Shown: in pieces, positions 15,757-24,362 of the stretch
How positions within the stretch are numbered: position 1 is the first letter of the stretch
Layout of the letters: the number at the start of each line of letters is the position of its first letter
Source of the DNA: an uncultured Prevotella sp.
Lineage (GTDB): Bacteria; Bacteroidota; Bacteroidia; Bacteroidales; Bacteroidaceae
DNA: 44,481 nt
Reading direction: 5' to 3'
Assembly (NCBI GenBank): GCA_900546345.1
Contig: URCI01000022.1
Coordinates: 1 to 44,481, forward strand
The notes under the pieces: generated by a model
Told to the model about the DNA's origin: nothing
What the model saw: the letters and a program-made list of their open reading frames with translations, nothing else
The model's database searches: none
Position numbers and translations under genes: made by a program

Positions 15757-17355
15757 ATGGACGCTCAATCAATCATAGAATCCGGTCGTGCCGTGTTGGG
15801 CATTGAATTCGGATCCACACGTATCAAGGCTGTGCTGGTTGACGAAGACAACAAGCCCATCGCACAGGGCAGTCACACCTGGGAGAACCAGCTCATCGAT
15901 GGTCTGTGGACCTATAGCATCCAAGCCATCTGGGAAGGTCTTCAGGACTGCTATGCCTCCTTGCGCAAAAACGTCAAAGAACAATATGGTATAGAGATCA
16001 CCCGTCTCGCCGCCATTGGCATCAGTGCCATGATGCACGGGTATATGCCGTTTGGTGCAGACGACCAGATCCTCGTTCCTTTCCGTACTTGGCGCAACAC
16101 CAACACGGGACAAGCTGCCGAGGAACTCTCCAAGCTGTTTAACTTCAACATTCCTCTTCGTTGGAGCATCTCTCACCTCTATCAGGCGATTCTCAATGGC
16201 GAGAACCATGTGGATCGTATCAAGTATCTGACCACACTGGCCGGATATATCCACTGGCAGCTCACAGGCAAGAAAGTACTTGGCATCGGTGATGCATCCG
16301 GTATGATTCCTATCGACCCGGAAACAAAACAGTTCGATGCATCAATGGTTGACAAGTTTGAGAAACTTATTGCTCCCAAGCATCTGTCCTGGCATCTGAC
16401 CGACATCCTGCCCAAGGTGCTGGTGGCCGGTGAAGATGCGGGCCAACTCACAGAAGAGGGCGCCAAGCGCCTCGACGTTTCCGGTCACCTACAGGCTGGC
16501 GCTCCTTTCTGTCCGCCGGAAGGTGATGCAGGAACAGGTATGGCTGCTACAAATGCCGTAAAGGTACGTACGGGTAATGTCTCTGCCGGCACCTCTTCCT
16601 TCTCGATGATTGTCCTGGAGAAGAACCTCTCGAAACCTTATTCTGTCATTGACATCGTGACCACACCCGACGGCCTGCCCGTCGCCATGGTACACTGCAA
16701 CAACTGCACCTCCGAGATCAACGCCTGGGCGCGGGTCTTCAATGAGTATGCAGAACTGTTAGGTATCAAGCAGAGCACTGGCGAGCTCTTTACCCGTCTG
16801 TTCAACGTCGCTCTCGAAGGCGATGCAGACTGCGGTGGATTGCTTTCCTACAACTATGTATCAGGAGAGCCCGTAGCCGGACTTGCCGACGGCCGTCCTC
16901 TCTTCGTGCGTGCCGCCAACGACAAATTCTCTCTCGCCAACTTCATGCGCACCCAGCTCTATGCAGCCGTCGGTGTATTGAAGATCGGCAATGACATCCT
17001 ATTTAAAGATGAGAAAGTTGTCGTTGACCGCATCACAGGCCATGGTGGTTATTTCACCACCAAAGGCGTTGGTCAGCGCATACTCGCAGCAGCACTCAAC
17101 TCCCCGATCTCTGTCATGGAGACAGCAGGAGAAGGAGGCGCATGGGGCATCGCCTTGCTGGCCTCCTACTGCGTGCACCGTCAGCAGGGACAGAGCCTGC
17201 CCGACTTCCTCGATGAACAGGTCTTCGCAGGCAATACCGGCACGGAGATCAAGCCCACGCCTGAGGACGTAGCTGGGTTCGACGCATATATCAAAGCTTA
17301 CAAGCAAGGCTTGGAAATAGAAAAGGCAGCTGTCAAATACAAAGCAGCGAAATAA
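15757..17355 (+). CDS. araB: FGGY-family carbohydrate kinase, probable L-ribulokinase
   Basis: An ATP-dependent sugar kinase of the FGGY family. The frame is open from 15688, but that stretch translates the intergenic hairpin, so the ATG at 15757 is chosen (532 residues). The N-terminal ATP-phosphate motif GIEFGSTRIKAVLVD lies at about 13-27; ISAMMHGYMPFG and FRTWRNTNTG follow in the substrate domain, and the C-terminal ATPase half has RITGHGGYFTTKGVGQRILA. General search tools would probably name it xylulokinase. Because it stands between araA and transketolase and the operon has no other kinase, phosphorylation of L-ribulose to L-ribulose-5-phosphate is the likely reaction, as assigned to the equivalent kinase in Bacteroides. 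Confidence 0.88.
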   Translation: MDAQSIIESGRAVLGIEFGSTRIKAVLVDEDNKPIAQGSHTWENQLIDGLWTYSIQAIWEGLQDCYASLRKNVKEQYGIEITRLAAIGISAMMHGYMPFGADDQILVPFRTWRNTNTGQAAEELSKLFNFNIPLRWSISHLYQAILNGENHVDRIKYLTTLAGYIHWQLTGKKVLGIGDASGMIPIDPETKQFDASMVDKFEKLIAPKHLSWHLTDILPKVLVAGEDAGQLTEEGAKRLDVSGHLQAGAPFCPPEGDAGTGMAATNAVKVRTGNVSAGTSSFSMIVLEKNLSKPYSVIDIVTTPDGLPVAMVHCNNCTSEINAWARVFNEYAELLGIKQSTGELFTRLFNVALEGDADCGGLLSYNYVSGEPVAGLADGRPLFVRAANDKFSLANFMRTQLYAAVGVLKIGNDILFKDEKVVVDRITGHGGYFTTKGVGQRILAAALNSPISVMETAGEGGAWGIALLASYCVHRQQGQSLPDFLDEQVFAGNTGTEIKPTPEDVAGFDAYIKAYKQGLEIEKAAVKYKAAK

Positions 17356-17379
17356 TTTCTTATCACTTACTATATTATT

Positions 17380-19404
17380 ATGAACGACATTCAAGTAATG
17401 AATCATGCAGCCGACAACATACGCATTCTGGCTGCTTCGATGGTTGAAAAAGCAAACTCCGGTCACCCCGGTGGTGCAATGGGTGGTGCAGACTTCATCA
17501 ATGTACTCTTCAGCGAGTACTTGATCTATGATCCTGAGGATCCCACATGGACGGGCCGTGACCGTTTCTACCTCGATCCGGGTCATATGAGCCCGATGCT
17601 CTACAGCGCACTGACCCTTCAAGGCAAATTCTCGCTTGAAGATATCCAGCAGTTCCGCCAGTGGGGATCTCCATGTCCGGGTCATCCCGAGCTCGACGTG
17701 ATGCATGGCATTGAGAACTCCTCCGGTCCATTAGGACAGGGTCATGCCATTGCTGCCGGTTCCGCCGTTGCCGAGAAATTCCTCGAAGCCCGTCTGGGCA
17801 GCGTGATGATGCAGCATCATATCTACTGCTATATCTCCGACGGTGCTGTTGAAGAGGAGATCTCACAGGGTGTAGGCCGCATCGCCGGTACGCTGGGCCT
17901 CAACAACCTCATCATGTTCTATGACTCCAATGACATACAGCTGTCCACAGAGACAAAGGATGTCATGGCCGAGGACACAGCTGCCAAATACCGCGCATGG
18001 AACTGGAATGTCATCGAGATCAACGGCAATGATGTTGCAGAGATCCGCAAGGCATTGGACGCAGCTCTGAAAGAAAAAGAGCGTCCTACTCTCATCATCG
18101 GTAAGACGATCATGGGCCGTGGTGCTGTGAAGGCAGACGGTACAAGCTATGAGCATAATGTCAAGACTCATGGTGCTCCTTTAGGCGATGGCGCTTATAT
18201 CAACACCATCAAGCATTTAGGTGGCGATCCTGAGAATCCTTTTGTCATCTTCGATGATGTCAAGAAGCTCTATGCCGACCGTCGCGAGGAACTGAAGAAG
18301 ATCGTTGCGGCTCGCCGTGCTGAGGAGGCAGAGTGGGCTAAGGCTAACCCAGAGAAGAAAGCCTTGATGGACACATGGTTCTCCGGTAAAGCTCCTAAGA
18401 TCGACTGGAGCAAGGTGCAGCAGAAGGAAGGCTCCGCCACCCGTGCCGCTTCCTCCGCTTGCCTGGCAGAGCTCGCTAAGCAGGTTCCTAACATGATCTG
18501 TGCCTCCGCAGACCTGTCCAACTCTGACAAGACCGACGGTTTCCTGAAGCAGACCCACGCCTTGAAGAAAGGTGACTTCTCCGGTGCTTTCTTCCAGGCT
18601 GGCGTCGCCGAGCTGACAATGGCCGACATGTGCATTGGTATGATGCTCCATGGCGGTGTCATTGCTGCCTGCGGTACCTTCTTTGTCTTCTCCGACTATA
18701 TGAAGCCGGCTGTTCGTCTGGCTGCCCTGATGGGCGTACCTGTGAAGTTCATCTGGACCCACGATGCTTTCCGTGTCGGTGAGGATGGTCCTACCCACGA
18801 GCCTGTGGAGCAGGAAGCACAGATCCGTCTGATGGAGAAGCTGCAAAACCATAAGGGACAAGACAGCGTGCGCGTCTTCCGTCCTGCCGATGCCGACGAG
18901 ACGACCGTCTGCTGGGAGATGGCTATGGAGAACATGGACACACCGACAGCGCTGATCTTCTCTCGCCAGGGTATCGCCAAACTGCCTGAGGGTAACGACT
19001 ATCAGCAGGCTCGCAAGGGCGCATACATTGTTGCCGGTTCCGATGAGAATCCTGATGTCATTCTCGTGGCAAGCGGTTCCGAAGTCTCTACGCTTGAGGC
19101 TGGCTGTGCCGCCCTCCGCGCCGACGGCATCAAGGTGCGTGTGGTCAGTGCCCCTTCTGAGGGCCTCTTCCGCCGTCAGTCCCCGGAATATCAGGAGAGC
19201 GTGTTGCCTTACAATGTCAAGAAATTCGGTATGACTGCCGGACTGCCTGTCACTCTCGAAGGCTTGGTAGGTATCGGTCCCAACAGCTGTATCTATGGCA
19301 TGAAGAGCTTCGGCTTCTCTGCTCCCTACAAGGTACTGGACGAGAAACTTGGCTATACAGGTGAGAACGTCTACAAGCAGGTGAAAGCCTTCTTAAACAA
19401 GTAA
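17380..19404 (+). CDS. tkt: Transketolase
   Basis: Thiamine-diphosphate enzyme of the non-oxidative pentose phosphate pathway, transferring two-carbon units from xylulose-5-phosphate, the product of AraD. The 674 residues are full length: N-terminal SGHPGGAMGGADF, substrate/phosphate-site HMSPMLYSAL and GPLGQGHAIAAG, the TPP motif region ISDGAVEEEISQG (Ser in place of the first Gly of GDG), pyrimidine-domain segments FIWTHDAFRVGEDGPTHEP, and the C-terminal domain. It follows araB by 24 bases, so the arabinose operon carries its own outlet into central metabolism. Housekeeping versus arabinose-dedicated function cannot be decided without knowing other tkt copies. Confidence 0.97.
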   Translation: MNDIQVMNHAADNIRILAASMVEKANSGHPGGAMGGADFINVLFSEYLIYDPEDPTWTGRDRFYLDPGHMSPMLYSALTLQGKFSLEDIQQFRQWGSPCPGHPELDVMHGIENSSGPLGQGHAIAAGSAVAEKFLEARLGSVMMQHHIYCYISDGAVEEEISQGVGRIAGTLGLNNLIMFYDSNDIQLSTETKDVMAEDTAAKYRAWNWNVIEINGNDVAEIRKALDAALKEKERPTLIIGKTIMGRGAVKADGTSYEHNVKTHGAPLGDGAYINTIKHLGGDPENPFVIFDDVKKLYADRREELKKIVAARRAEEAEWAKANPEKKALMDTWFSGKAPKIDWSKVQQKEGSATRAASSACLAELAKQVPNMICASADLSNSDKTDGFLKQTHALKKGDFSGAFFQAGVAELTMADMCIGMMLHGGVIAACGTFFVFSDYMKPAVRLAALMGVPVKFIWTHDAFRVGEDGPTHEPVEQEAQIRLMEKLQNHKGQDSVRVFRPADADETTVCWEMAMENMDTPTALIFSRQGIAKLPEGNDYQQARKGAYIVAGSDENPDVILVASGSEVSTLEAGCAALRADGIKVRVVSAPSEGLFRRQSPEYQESVLPYNVKKFGMTAGLPVTLEGLVGIGPNSCIYGMKSFGFSAPYKVLDEKLGYTGENVYKQVKAFLNK

Positions 19405-19427
19405 TGGCTGTCGCTATATAAATAAAG

Positions 19428-19458
19428 ATGAGCAATGGTAGACAATACCATTGCTCAT
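19428..19458 (+). repeat. Perfect hairpin between tkt and rpiB
   Basis: atgagcaatggta (19428-19440) and taccattgctcat (19446-19458) form a perfect 13-bp stem with a 5-nt loop, 23 bases after the tkt stop and 46 bases before rpiB. Only three T residues follow closely, so it could be a leaky terminator or a 3' stabiliser reducing rpiB expression relative to tkt. Confidence 0.8.
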
Positions 19459-19504
19459 TTGACGTTTATATATCATCAAGTCGAAACTAACAAAAACAAG
19501 CGAG

Positions 19505-19954
19505 ATGGAAATAAAAACTGTAGGACTGGCAAGTGATCATGCCGGCTATGCTTTGAAGCAATACGTAAAGAAATACCTCGATGAGCGTAACATCCCCTAT
19601 AAGGACTATGGTACCTACACAGAGGAGAGTTGCGACTATCCCGACTTTGGGCATGCGCTTGCAAAGGGCATCGAGGCCGGCGAGGTGTATCCTGGCATCG
19701 GCATCTGTGGATCCGGTGAAGGCATCGCCATGACGCTCAACAAGCATCAGGGGATACGTGCCGGACTGTGCTGGATACCCGAGGTGGCTCATCTGATCCG
19801 TCAGCACAACAATGCCAACGTGCTGGTTATGCCCGGTCGCTTCATAGACAATGAGATGGCCAAGAAGATCATGGATGAGTTCTTTGCTACTGACTTCGAA
19901 GGCGGACGCCATGAGCGCCGTGTCAACAAGATACCGCTGACACCAGAGAAATAG
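19505..19954 (+). CDS. rpiB: Ribose-5-phosphate isomerase B
   Basis: Interconverts ribulose-5-phosphate and ribose-5-phosphate, complementing transketolase in the pentose phosphate pathway. The 149 residues match the RpiB/LacAB family: ASDHAGYALK near the N-terminus (about 9-18) and the active-site segment GICGSGEGIAMTLNKH with the catalytic Cys at about residue 69, then the HNNANVLVMPGRFI stretch. It is the last gene of the arabinose operon before a terminator. LacA/LacB (galactose-6-phosphate isomerase) are close relatives, but no tagatose pathway genes are present. Confidence 0.95.
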   Translation: MEIKTVGLASDHAGYALKQYVKKYLDERNIPYKDYGTYTEESCDYPDFGHALAKGIEAGEVYPGIGICGSGEGIAMTLNKHQGIRAGLCWIPEVAHLIRQHNNANVLVMPGRFIDNEMAKKIMDEFFATDFEGGRHERRVNKIPLTPEK

Positions 19955-19981
19955 AGGCAGACTGAATATTTATAACATATA

Positions 19982-20039
19982 AAAACCTAAGAAAGTACGT
20001 TGCGCAAGGGCAATCATCTTTCTTAGGTTTTCTTTTTTC
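19982..20039 (+). terminator. Terminator of the arabinose operon
   Basis: aaaacctaagaaag (19982-19995) pairs perfectly with ctttcttaggtttt (20018-20031) across a 22-nt loop that contains the small palindrome ttgcgcaa, and the tail is tcttttttct. It lies 27 bases after rpiB. Confidence 0.85.
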
Positions 20040-20048
20040 TCCATTACA

Positions 20049-20083
20049 GAAAGGCACCTCTGACGAGAAGTTTTCGCCAGAGG
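20049..20083 (-). terminator. Possible weak terminator of the C69 peptidase gene
   Basis: On the minus strand cctctg (20083-20078) and cagagg (20062-20057) can form a 6-bp stem with a 15-nt loop followed by tgcctttctg. It is just downstream of the minus-strand stop at 20099. The T-tract is poor, so the call is tentative. Confidence 0.35.
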
Positions 20084-20098
20084 CTCAACAAGCCTTAA

Positions 20099-21757
20099 TC
20101 ATTTTTCGGGAACCTCATAACGGTCACCTGTTTGCTTGACGATTTGCTCCCGATAGGTTTCTGGATAGCCAGGGCGCTTCACTGCTACTCCGATACCTTC
20201 CGGTGTACGCAGGAACTTGCCATCTTTCTCCGGCTTCACTGTCATATCATTGTATTTCACTATCAGATAGAAAGCAAGCTGCTTCCATCGTGCCAACATC
20301 TGCTGGGCGACAGTGTTGCTATAATCATTTAGATAACGAACGGCAGCGTTCTCATCGGATGAAGCCATTGCCACAGCCTTGTCTTCCACTTCTTTCTGGC
20401 GAGCAAAGTAGCTCTGCTCCAAGGAGTCACGAACGGCCTTCAAGCTTGGAAACATCTGCGAATAACGTGGATAAACCATATTGCTCACCCAGTTGCACAC
20501 CCAGTAAGCATTCTTCATCGAAAAGGTCAGTGCGTCAGCACCCGGAGTATTATAGCACTTAGGCTGTACTGTGTTGCCACAATAGATCGGCGTATATGCC
20601 ACCATATTGCCATCGTCATTGCCAAACCACAGCACACCACCCACTTTACGTGGCAGCCATGCACGCATCTGAGAGACAAAGGTAAATCCCGTCTGCTGCG
20701 TGCTGGTCGGACGCTCATTGAAGTATTTCTTGCCATTCACCTCATAGAAAAGCGGTGTAGGGCGATAAGGCATCTGCCAGATACCACCGCCGATATCACT
20801 GGAGTCGATGGCCATCGGTGTGCCCTCGTAATGATCACGCATAGCCACCTGAACATCTTGAACAGACAGTTTACGGGATGGGATCACCCATAAAGGCATA
20901 TCCTCTGCTGTAGAGTCCTTACCAAGTGCCCAAGGCAGATATTTGTCCATGCCCTTGGCGTAGCGGTTAAAGAACTGCCACACACGGGCATCGCAAATGC
21001 GACGGCCACTGAAGTCCGGCTTTGCGTAAGTCATCTTCCAGTTAAAGTCAGCATCCTTCCCTTTGAACCATCCCTTTTTACGTGCGAAGGCAACCACGTC
21101 TTTAGCATACATCACATTGTTTTTGTCCTTCATATTGAACTTACCAATGCGACTCTGATTGGCATGACCACAAATGGCATCATCGGGGATGCGCTGTGCC
21201 ACCCACACGACACCTTTCTCCCCCTTTCCTTTGCCCTGCATCTCCATGATCCAAGCCTCGCTGGGATCACAGATCGTGAAGGTCTCACCTTCAGAGCAAT
21301 AGCCATAGGTCTGTGCCAGGGTGGTCATCACCTTAATGGCCTCGCGCGCCGTGCGTGAGCGTTGCAGCGCAATATAAATGAGAGAACCATAGTCGATGAG
21401 TCCATCGGGATTGACCATTTCCTCACGACCGCCATAGGTGGTCTCACCAATGGTCACCTGGAACTCATTGATATTGCCAATGACATTATAGGTCTGTGCT
21501 GCCTCAGGGATCTGCCCATGATATTTATGTGTGTCCCAGTCGACGATATCGCGCATCTCTCCCTTCTTGTGGGTTCCGGCGGCATAGTGTGCCAGTCCTA
21601 TGAACATTCCGTAATCATCGGCATTGTAGCTGCAGATAACAGATCCGTCGACAGATGCCTTCTTACCAACAATAAAATTGGTACAAGCCTCAGCCTGTGG
21701 TGCAGCCAAGGCAAGAGCTGCCAAGGCGATAACCCAAAAACGATATACTTTTTTCAT
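20099..21757 (-). CDS. Secreted C69-family dipeptidase (PepD-like Ntn hydrolase)
   Basis: Peptidase of family C69, N-terminal nucleophile hydrolases that cleave dipeptides. The 552-residue protein begins with a signal peptide (hydrophobic ALAALALAAP) and the AEA-CTNFIVGKKAS junction; Cys25 would become the N-terminal catalytic residue after cleavage by signal peptidase I. AEAC does not fit a lipobox well. The body shows the C69 stretches DGSVICSYNADD and FTICDPSEAWIMEM. Export implies periplasmic or extracellular peptide digestion. It lies 19 bases after nadC on the same strand and may share its transcript. Substrate range is unknown. Confidence 0.9.
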   Translation of the reverse strand: MKKVYRFWVIALAALALAAPQAEACTNFIVGKKASVDGSVICSYNADDYGMFIGLAHYAAGTHKKGEMRDIVDWDTHKYHGQIPEAAQTYNVIGNINEFQVTIGETTYGGREEMVNPDGLIDYGSLIYIALQRSRTAREAIKVMTTLAQTYGYCSEGETFTICDPSEAWIMEMQGKGKGEKGVVWVAQRIPDDAICGHANQSRIGKFNMKDKNNVMYAKDVVAFARKKGWFKGKDADFNWKMTYAKPDFSGRRICDARVWQFFNRYAKGMDKYLPWALGKDSTAEDMPLWVIPSRKLSVQDVQVAMRDHYEGTPMAIDSSDIGGGIWQMPYRPTPLFYEVNGKKYFNERPTSTQQTGFTFVSQMRAWLPRKVGGVLWFGNDDGNMVAYTPIYCGNTVQPKCYNTPGADALTFSMKNAYWVCNWVSNMVYPRYSQMFPSLKAVRDSLEQSYFARQKEVEDKAVAMASSDENAAVRYLNDYSNTVAQQMLARWKQLAFYLIVKYNDMTVKPEKDGKFLRTPEGIGVAVKRPGYPETYREQIVKQTGDRYEVPEK

Positions 21758-21776
21758 TGTTCCATGATATATAAGA

Positions 21777-22625
21777 TCAACAAGCCTTAAAGCTCATATC
21801 CAGTCCTTTGACACTGTGAGTAAGCGCACCCACACTGATGAAGTCTACACCTTGCTCAGCATAATCACGAATGGTGTCGTAAGTGATGCCACCAGACGAC
21901 TCCGTCTCATAACGGTGATTGATGATTTCCACCGCCTTCTTCGTGTCAGGAACGGAGAAGTTGTCGAGCATGATACGGTTCACGCCCCCCTTGTCAAGCA
22001 CCTGCTGCAACTCATCAAAGTTTCGCACTTCGATCTCGATCTTCAGGTCAAGATGTTTATCTTTCAGATATTGATGGCAACGATCAATAGCATTGGCGAT
22101 ACCTCCAGCGAAATCAATATGGTTGTCTTTCAGAAGAATCATATCAAAGAGACCGATGCGGTGGTTCATGCCTCCGCCCAGTTTGACAGCTTGTTTCTCC
22201 AACATGCGCATACCTGGAGTGGTCTTGCGTGTGTCGAGGACATGACAACCGGTACCAGCGATGCGTTGTACATATTTATGAGTCATTGTGGCAATGCCAC
22301 TCATTCGTTGCATGATATTGAGCATCAGGCGTTCCGTCTGTAAGAGAGAACGTGTCTTTCCCTCGACAATCATGGCGATGTCACCTTTCTTCACGGGCTG
22401 CCCGTCACCGATAAGCACCTGTACCTGCAATGTAGGATCGAAACGGTCAAACACTTTCTTCGCTACTTCCATACCAGCCAAGATACCATCTTCCTTAATA
22501 AGAAGATGACTTTTTCCCATTGCGTCCTCAGGAATACAACATAAGGTGGTATGATCTCCGTCACCGATGTCTTCTGCAAAAGCCAGATCGATGAGTTTGT
22601 CTTCTAATTGATCTATTGATAACAT
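21777..22625 (-). CDS. nadC: Nicotinate-nucleotide pyrophosphorylase (quinolinate phosphoribosyltransferase)
   Basis: Makes nicotinate mononucleotide from quinolinate and PRPP, releasing CO2, in de novo NAD synthesis. The 282-residue length is typical. Recognisable segments are the N-terminal AFAEDIGDGDHTT, the RLMLNIMQRMSGIAT helix, LDTRKTTPGMRMLEK with the basic PRPP/quinolinate contacts, KLGGGMNHRIGLFDMILLKDNH, and the C-terminal ISVGALTHSVKGLDMS. The ATG abuts a heptamer repeat array that makes up the whole 84-base gap to the preceding gene, and no Shine-Dalgarno sequence is visible. nadA and nadB are not in the window. Confidence 0.97.
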   Translation of the reverse strand: MLSIDQLEDKLIDLAFAEDIGDGDHTTLCCIPEDAMGKSHLLIKEDGILAGMEVAKKVFDRFDPTLQVQVLIGDGQPVKKGDIAMIVEGKTRSLLQTERLMLNIMQRMSGIATMTHKYVQRIAGTGCHVLDTRKTTPGMRMLEKQAVKLGGGMNHRIGLFDMILLKDNHIDFAGGIANAIDRCHQYLKDKHLDLKIEIEVRNFDELQQVLDKGGVNRIMLDNFSVPDTKKAVEIINHRYETESSGGITYDTIRDYAEQGVDFISVGALTHSVKGLDMSFKAC

Positions 22626-22629
22626 AATT

Positions 22630-22701
22630 GATGAATGATGAATATTGAATGATGAATGATGAGCGATTGAAATGATGAATGATGAATGATGAATGACGAA
22701 T
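22630..22701 (-). repeat. ATTCATC heptamer array in the nadC leader
   Basis: About ten tandem 7-base units, GATGAAT on the plus strand (ATTCATC on the nadC strand), run from 22630 to 22701. Five or more are exact, the rest have one or two changes, and a 2-base slip occurs at 22672-22673. The array lies wholly between the stop of the DUF4296 gene and 5 bases before the nadC start. Confidence 0.92.
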
Positions 22702-22709
22702 TGCCATCA

Positions 22710-23609
22710 TCATTGCTTTCGCATTGTATCCGGTGCCAATTGCATCTGCGCGTTTGCGGGCATAGGCTGCGGAGAGCCGGCAGGTCCATTGGGCCCAGTT
22801 GCTCCTGGTGCAGGATTTTCTTGGAGTCCCTCTTTCTTAGCATGAACTCTGAAGAGATGGATATGACTAATGCACGCCATCTTCAATGTCGTCATGGAAC
22901 TGTTCATGTCGTTATTTCTTGCTAAGAAGAAAAAGCCCCTGATCTCTTTGATACCCAAAGAGCCCGGATCATCGATGGAAAGATTATAGTTCGAGGAACT
23001 GGAGAAATGCATCACCCGCTGAGCTACACTATCATTGCGATAGACGAGTGAGAGTACCACGACACCATCTCTTGATCCATCTTGATAGATGAAGTCGCTT
23101 TGGAATTGAAGAGCGAAAGAGTCCCCTTGATGATAGGCGCTATCTGCCTTCATTGAGAATGAAAAGACGTTATAAGGCTCATTAGGAATGAGTACCACCG
23201 AATTGCTCTCCTTCCAAATGTCTGTAGTATCTCCATTAGCAGTAAAAACGGAGGATTCTGCTACGGATGATCCGAGTTCCCTCGACTTATCCTCCAGTCG
23301 CTGCGCCACATGCTCGTAGATTGTATGGAGTTGATCAGCATGTCTCATATAATAGACCATAGAAGTATCGAACTTCTCTTGGCTGACACCATATTTCTTT
23401 AAGACGGCAGCACGGTATGCGATCACGTTCTCGGCATAGTCGCCCTTGGCCTGCCCGGCCATAGCGTCCGCCAAATGATAATCATAAAGGAGATCTTCCA
23501 TATCATCCGGCGAAATAAATGTGCTGGGCACAGAGGGTTTACAACTCACTGCAATGGACAGTATCAGCGCCATCACACAGAATGCCAAAAATAATCGCAG
23601 TCGCCTCAT
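22710..23609 (-). CDS. DUF4296-family lipoprotein
   Basis: A 299-residue predicted lipoprotein of unknown function. The N-terminus is basic then hydrophobic (MRRLRLFLAF, VMALILSI) with Cys23 in AVSC as the likely lipid site, although the -3 position is Ala, not Leu. The segment PDDMEDLLYDYHLADAM starting near residue 35 is the recognisable DUF4296 part, a domain found in Bacteroidetes. The C-terminal tail (about 265-299) is rich in Pro, Gly, Ala and Asn and probably unstructured. It overlaps lspA by four bases (ATGA), so translation is coupled to the signal peptidase that would process it. No enzymatic motif is seen. Confidence 0.85.
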   Translation of the reverse strand: MRRLRLFLAFCVMALILSIAVSCKPSVPSTFISPDDMEDLLYDYHLADAMAGQAKGDYAENVIAYRAAVLKKYGVSQEKFDTSMVYYMRHADQLHTIYEHVAQRLEDKSRELGSSVAESSVFTANGDTTDIWKESNSVVLIPNEPYNVFSFSMKADSAYHQGDSFALQFQSDFIYQDGSRDGVVVLSLVYRNDSVAQRVMHFSSSSNYNLSIDDPGSLGIKEIRGFFFLARNNDMNSSMTTLKMACISHIHLFRVHAKKEGLQENPAPGATGPNGPAGSPQPMPANAQMQLAPDTMRKQ

Positions 23610-24304
23610 CGCTCGCCTCCTTTCTCACTTGATGAGGCCGTCTGAGCGACATTGCCGCGATGGAGTCCCCTGTCAATTGTCTGGTTGAAATTCTCCAAGT
23701 CCTTACGGCAGAATATCAGCATGGCAATGACGCCAACAGTGATACTGGCATCTGCGAAATTAAACACAGGAGAGAAGAAAACAAATGACTCACCTCCCCA
23801 AAGTGGAAACCAGGTGGGAAAAGTGCCATGAATCAAAGGGAAGTAGAACATATCTACCACGCGCCCCATCAAAAAGCCTGCGTAGCCTGTGCCAAAGGGT
23901 ACAAGATAAGAGACATAGTCAGGTGAAGAACTGCTGAAGACCAAGCCATAGAACATCGAATCGATGATGTTGCCGGCAGCTCCCGCAGCAATGAGTGAGA
24001 GCAGAACCACATAACGTGTGCGTCCATGTTGCCTGACCGTCTGCCAGATAAACCACGCGATGGCAGAGACGGCCACGATACGGATGACGCTCAGACCAAT
24101 TTTACTGCCCAACGTCATACCAAAGGCCATCCCTTTATTTTCTATAAAGGCGATATAGAACCAAGGAGTGACTTCGATGGAACTCCCTAATGTCATGTGG
24201 GTCTTCACCCAAATCTTTATCAACTGATCGACGACCAGAATGGCCATGACAATGAGCCACGCCAAACGGCCGTCGGTAAGAATTTTCTTTTTGTTATTCA
24301 TCAT
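23606..24304 (-). CDS. lspA: Lipoprotein signal peptidase II
   Basis: Inner-membrane aspartyl protease that removes signal peptides from prolipoproteins. The frame is open to 24352, but the tandem ATG at 24304/24301 (MMNNKKK) gives a normal N-terminus and is preferred (232 residues). Four hydrophobic helices are visible. Conserved motifs: FIENKGMAFGM (usual NxGAAFG), GNIIDSMFYG with the first catalytic Asp, and VFNFADASITVG with the second. Between the two catalytic motifs lies an insert of about 50 residues (rich in Ser, Phe, Pro and Trp), and a charged C-terminal tail follows, making the protein longer than E. coli LspA; extended forms are common in Bacteroidetes. Its neighbour is a lipoprotein gene. 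Confidence 0.94.
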   Translation of the reverse strand: MMNNKKKILTDGRLAWLIVMAILVVDQLIKIWVKTHMTLGSSIEVTPWFYIAFIENKGMAFGMTLGSKIGLSVIRIVAVSAIAWFIWQTVRQHGRTRYVVLLSLIAAGAAGNIIDSMFYGLVFSSSSPDYVSYLVPFGTGYAGFLMGRVVDMFYFPLIHGTFPTWFPLWGGESFVFFSPVFNFADASITVGVIAMLIFCRKDLENFNQTIDRGLHRGNVAQTASSSEKGGER

Positions 24305-24362
24305 AAAAGTCGCACAAAAGAAGAGAGAATGGTGAGACCAGGATGGTCTCACCGCCTATGCC

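Noticed and set aside
22613..22843. 76-residue minus-strand frame through the heptamer array
   Set aside because: Out of frame with the DUF4296 gene it overlaps and built mostly from the repeat.
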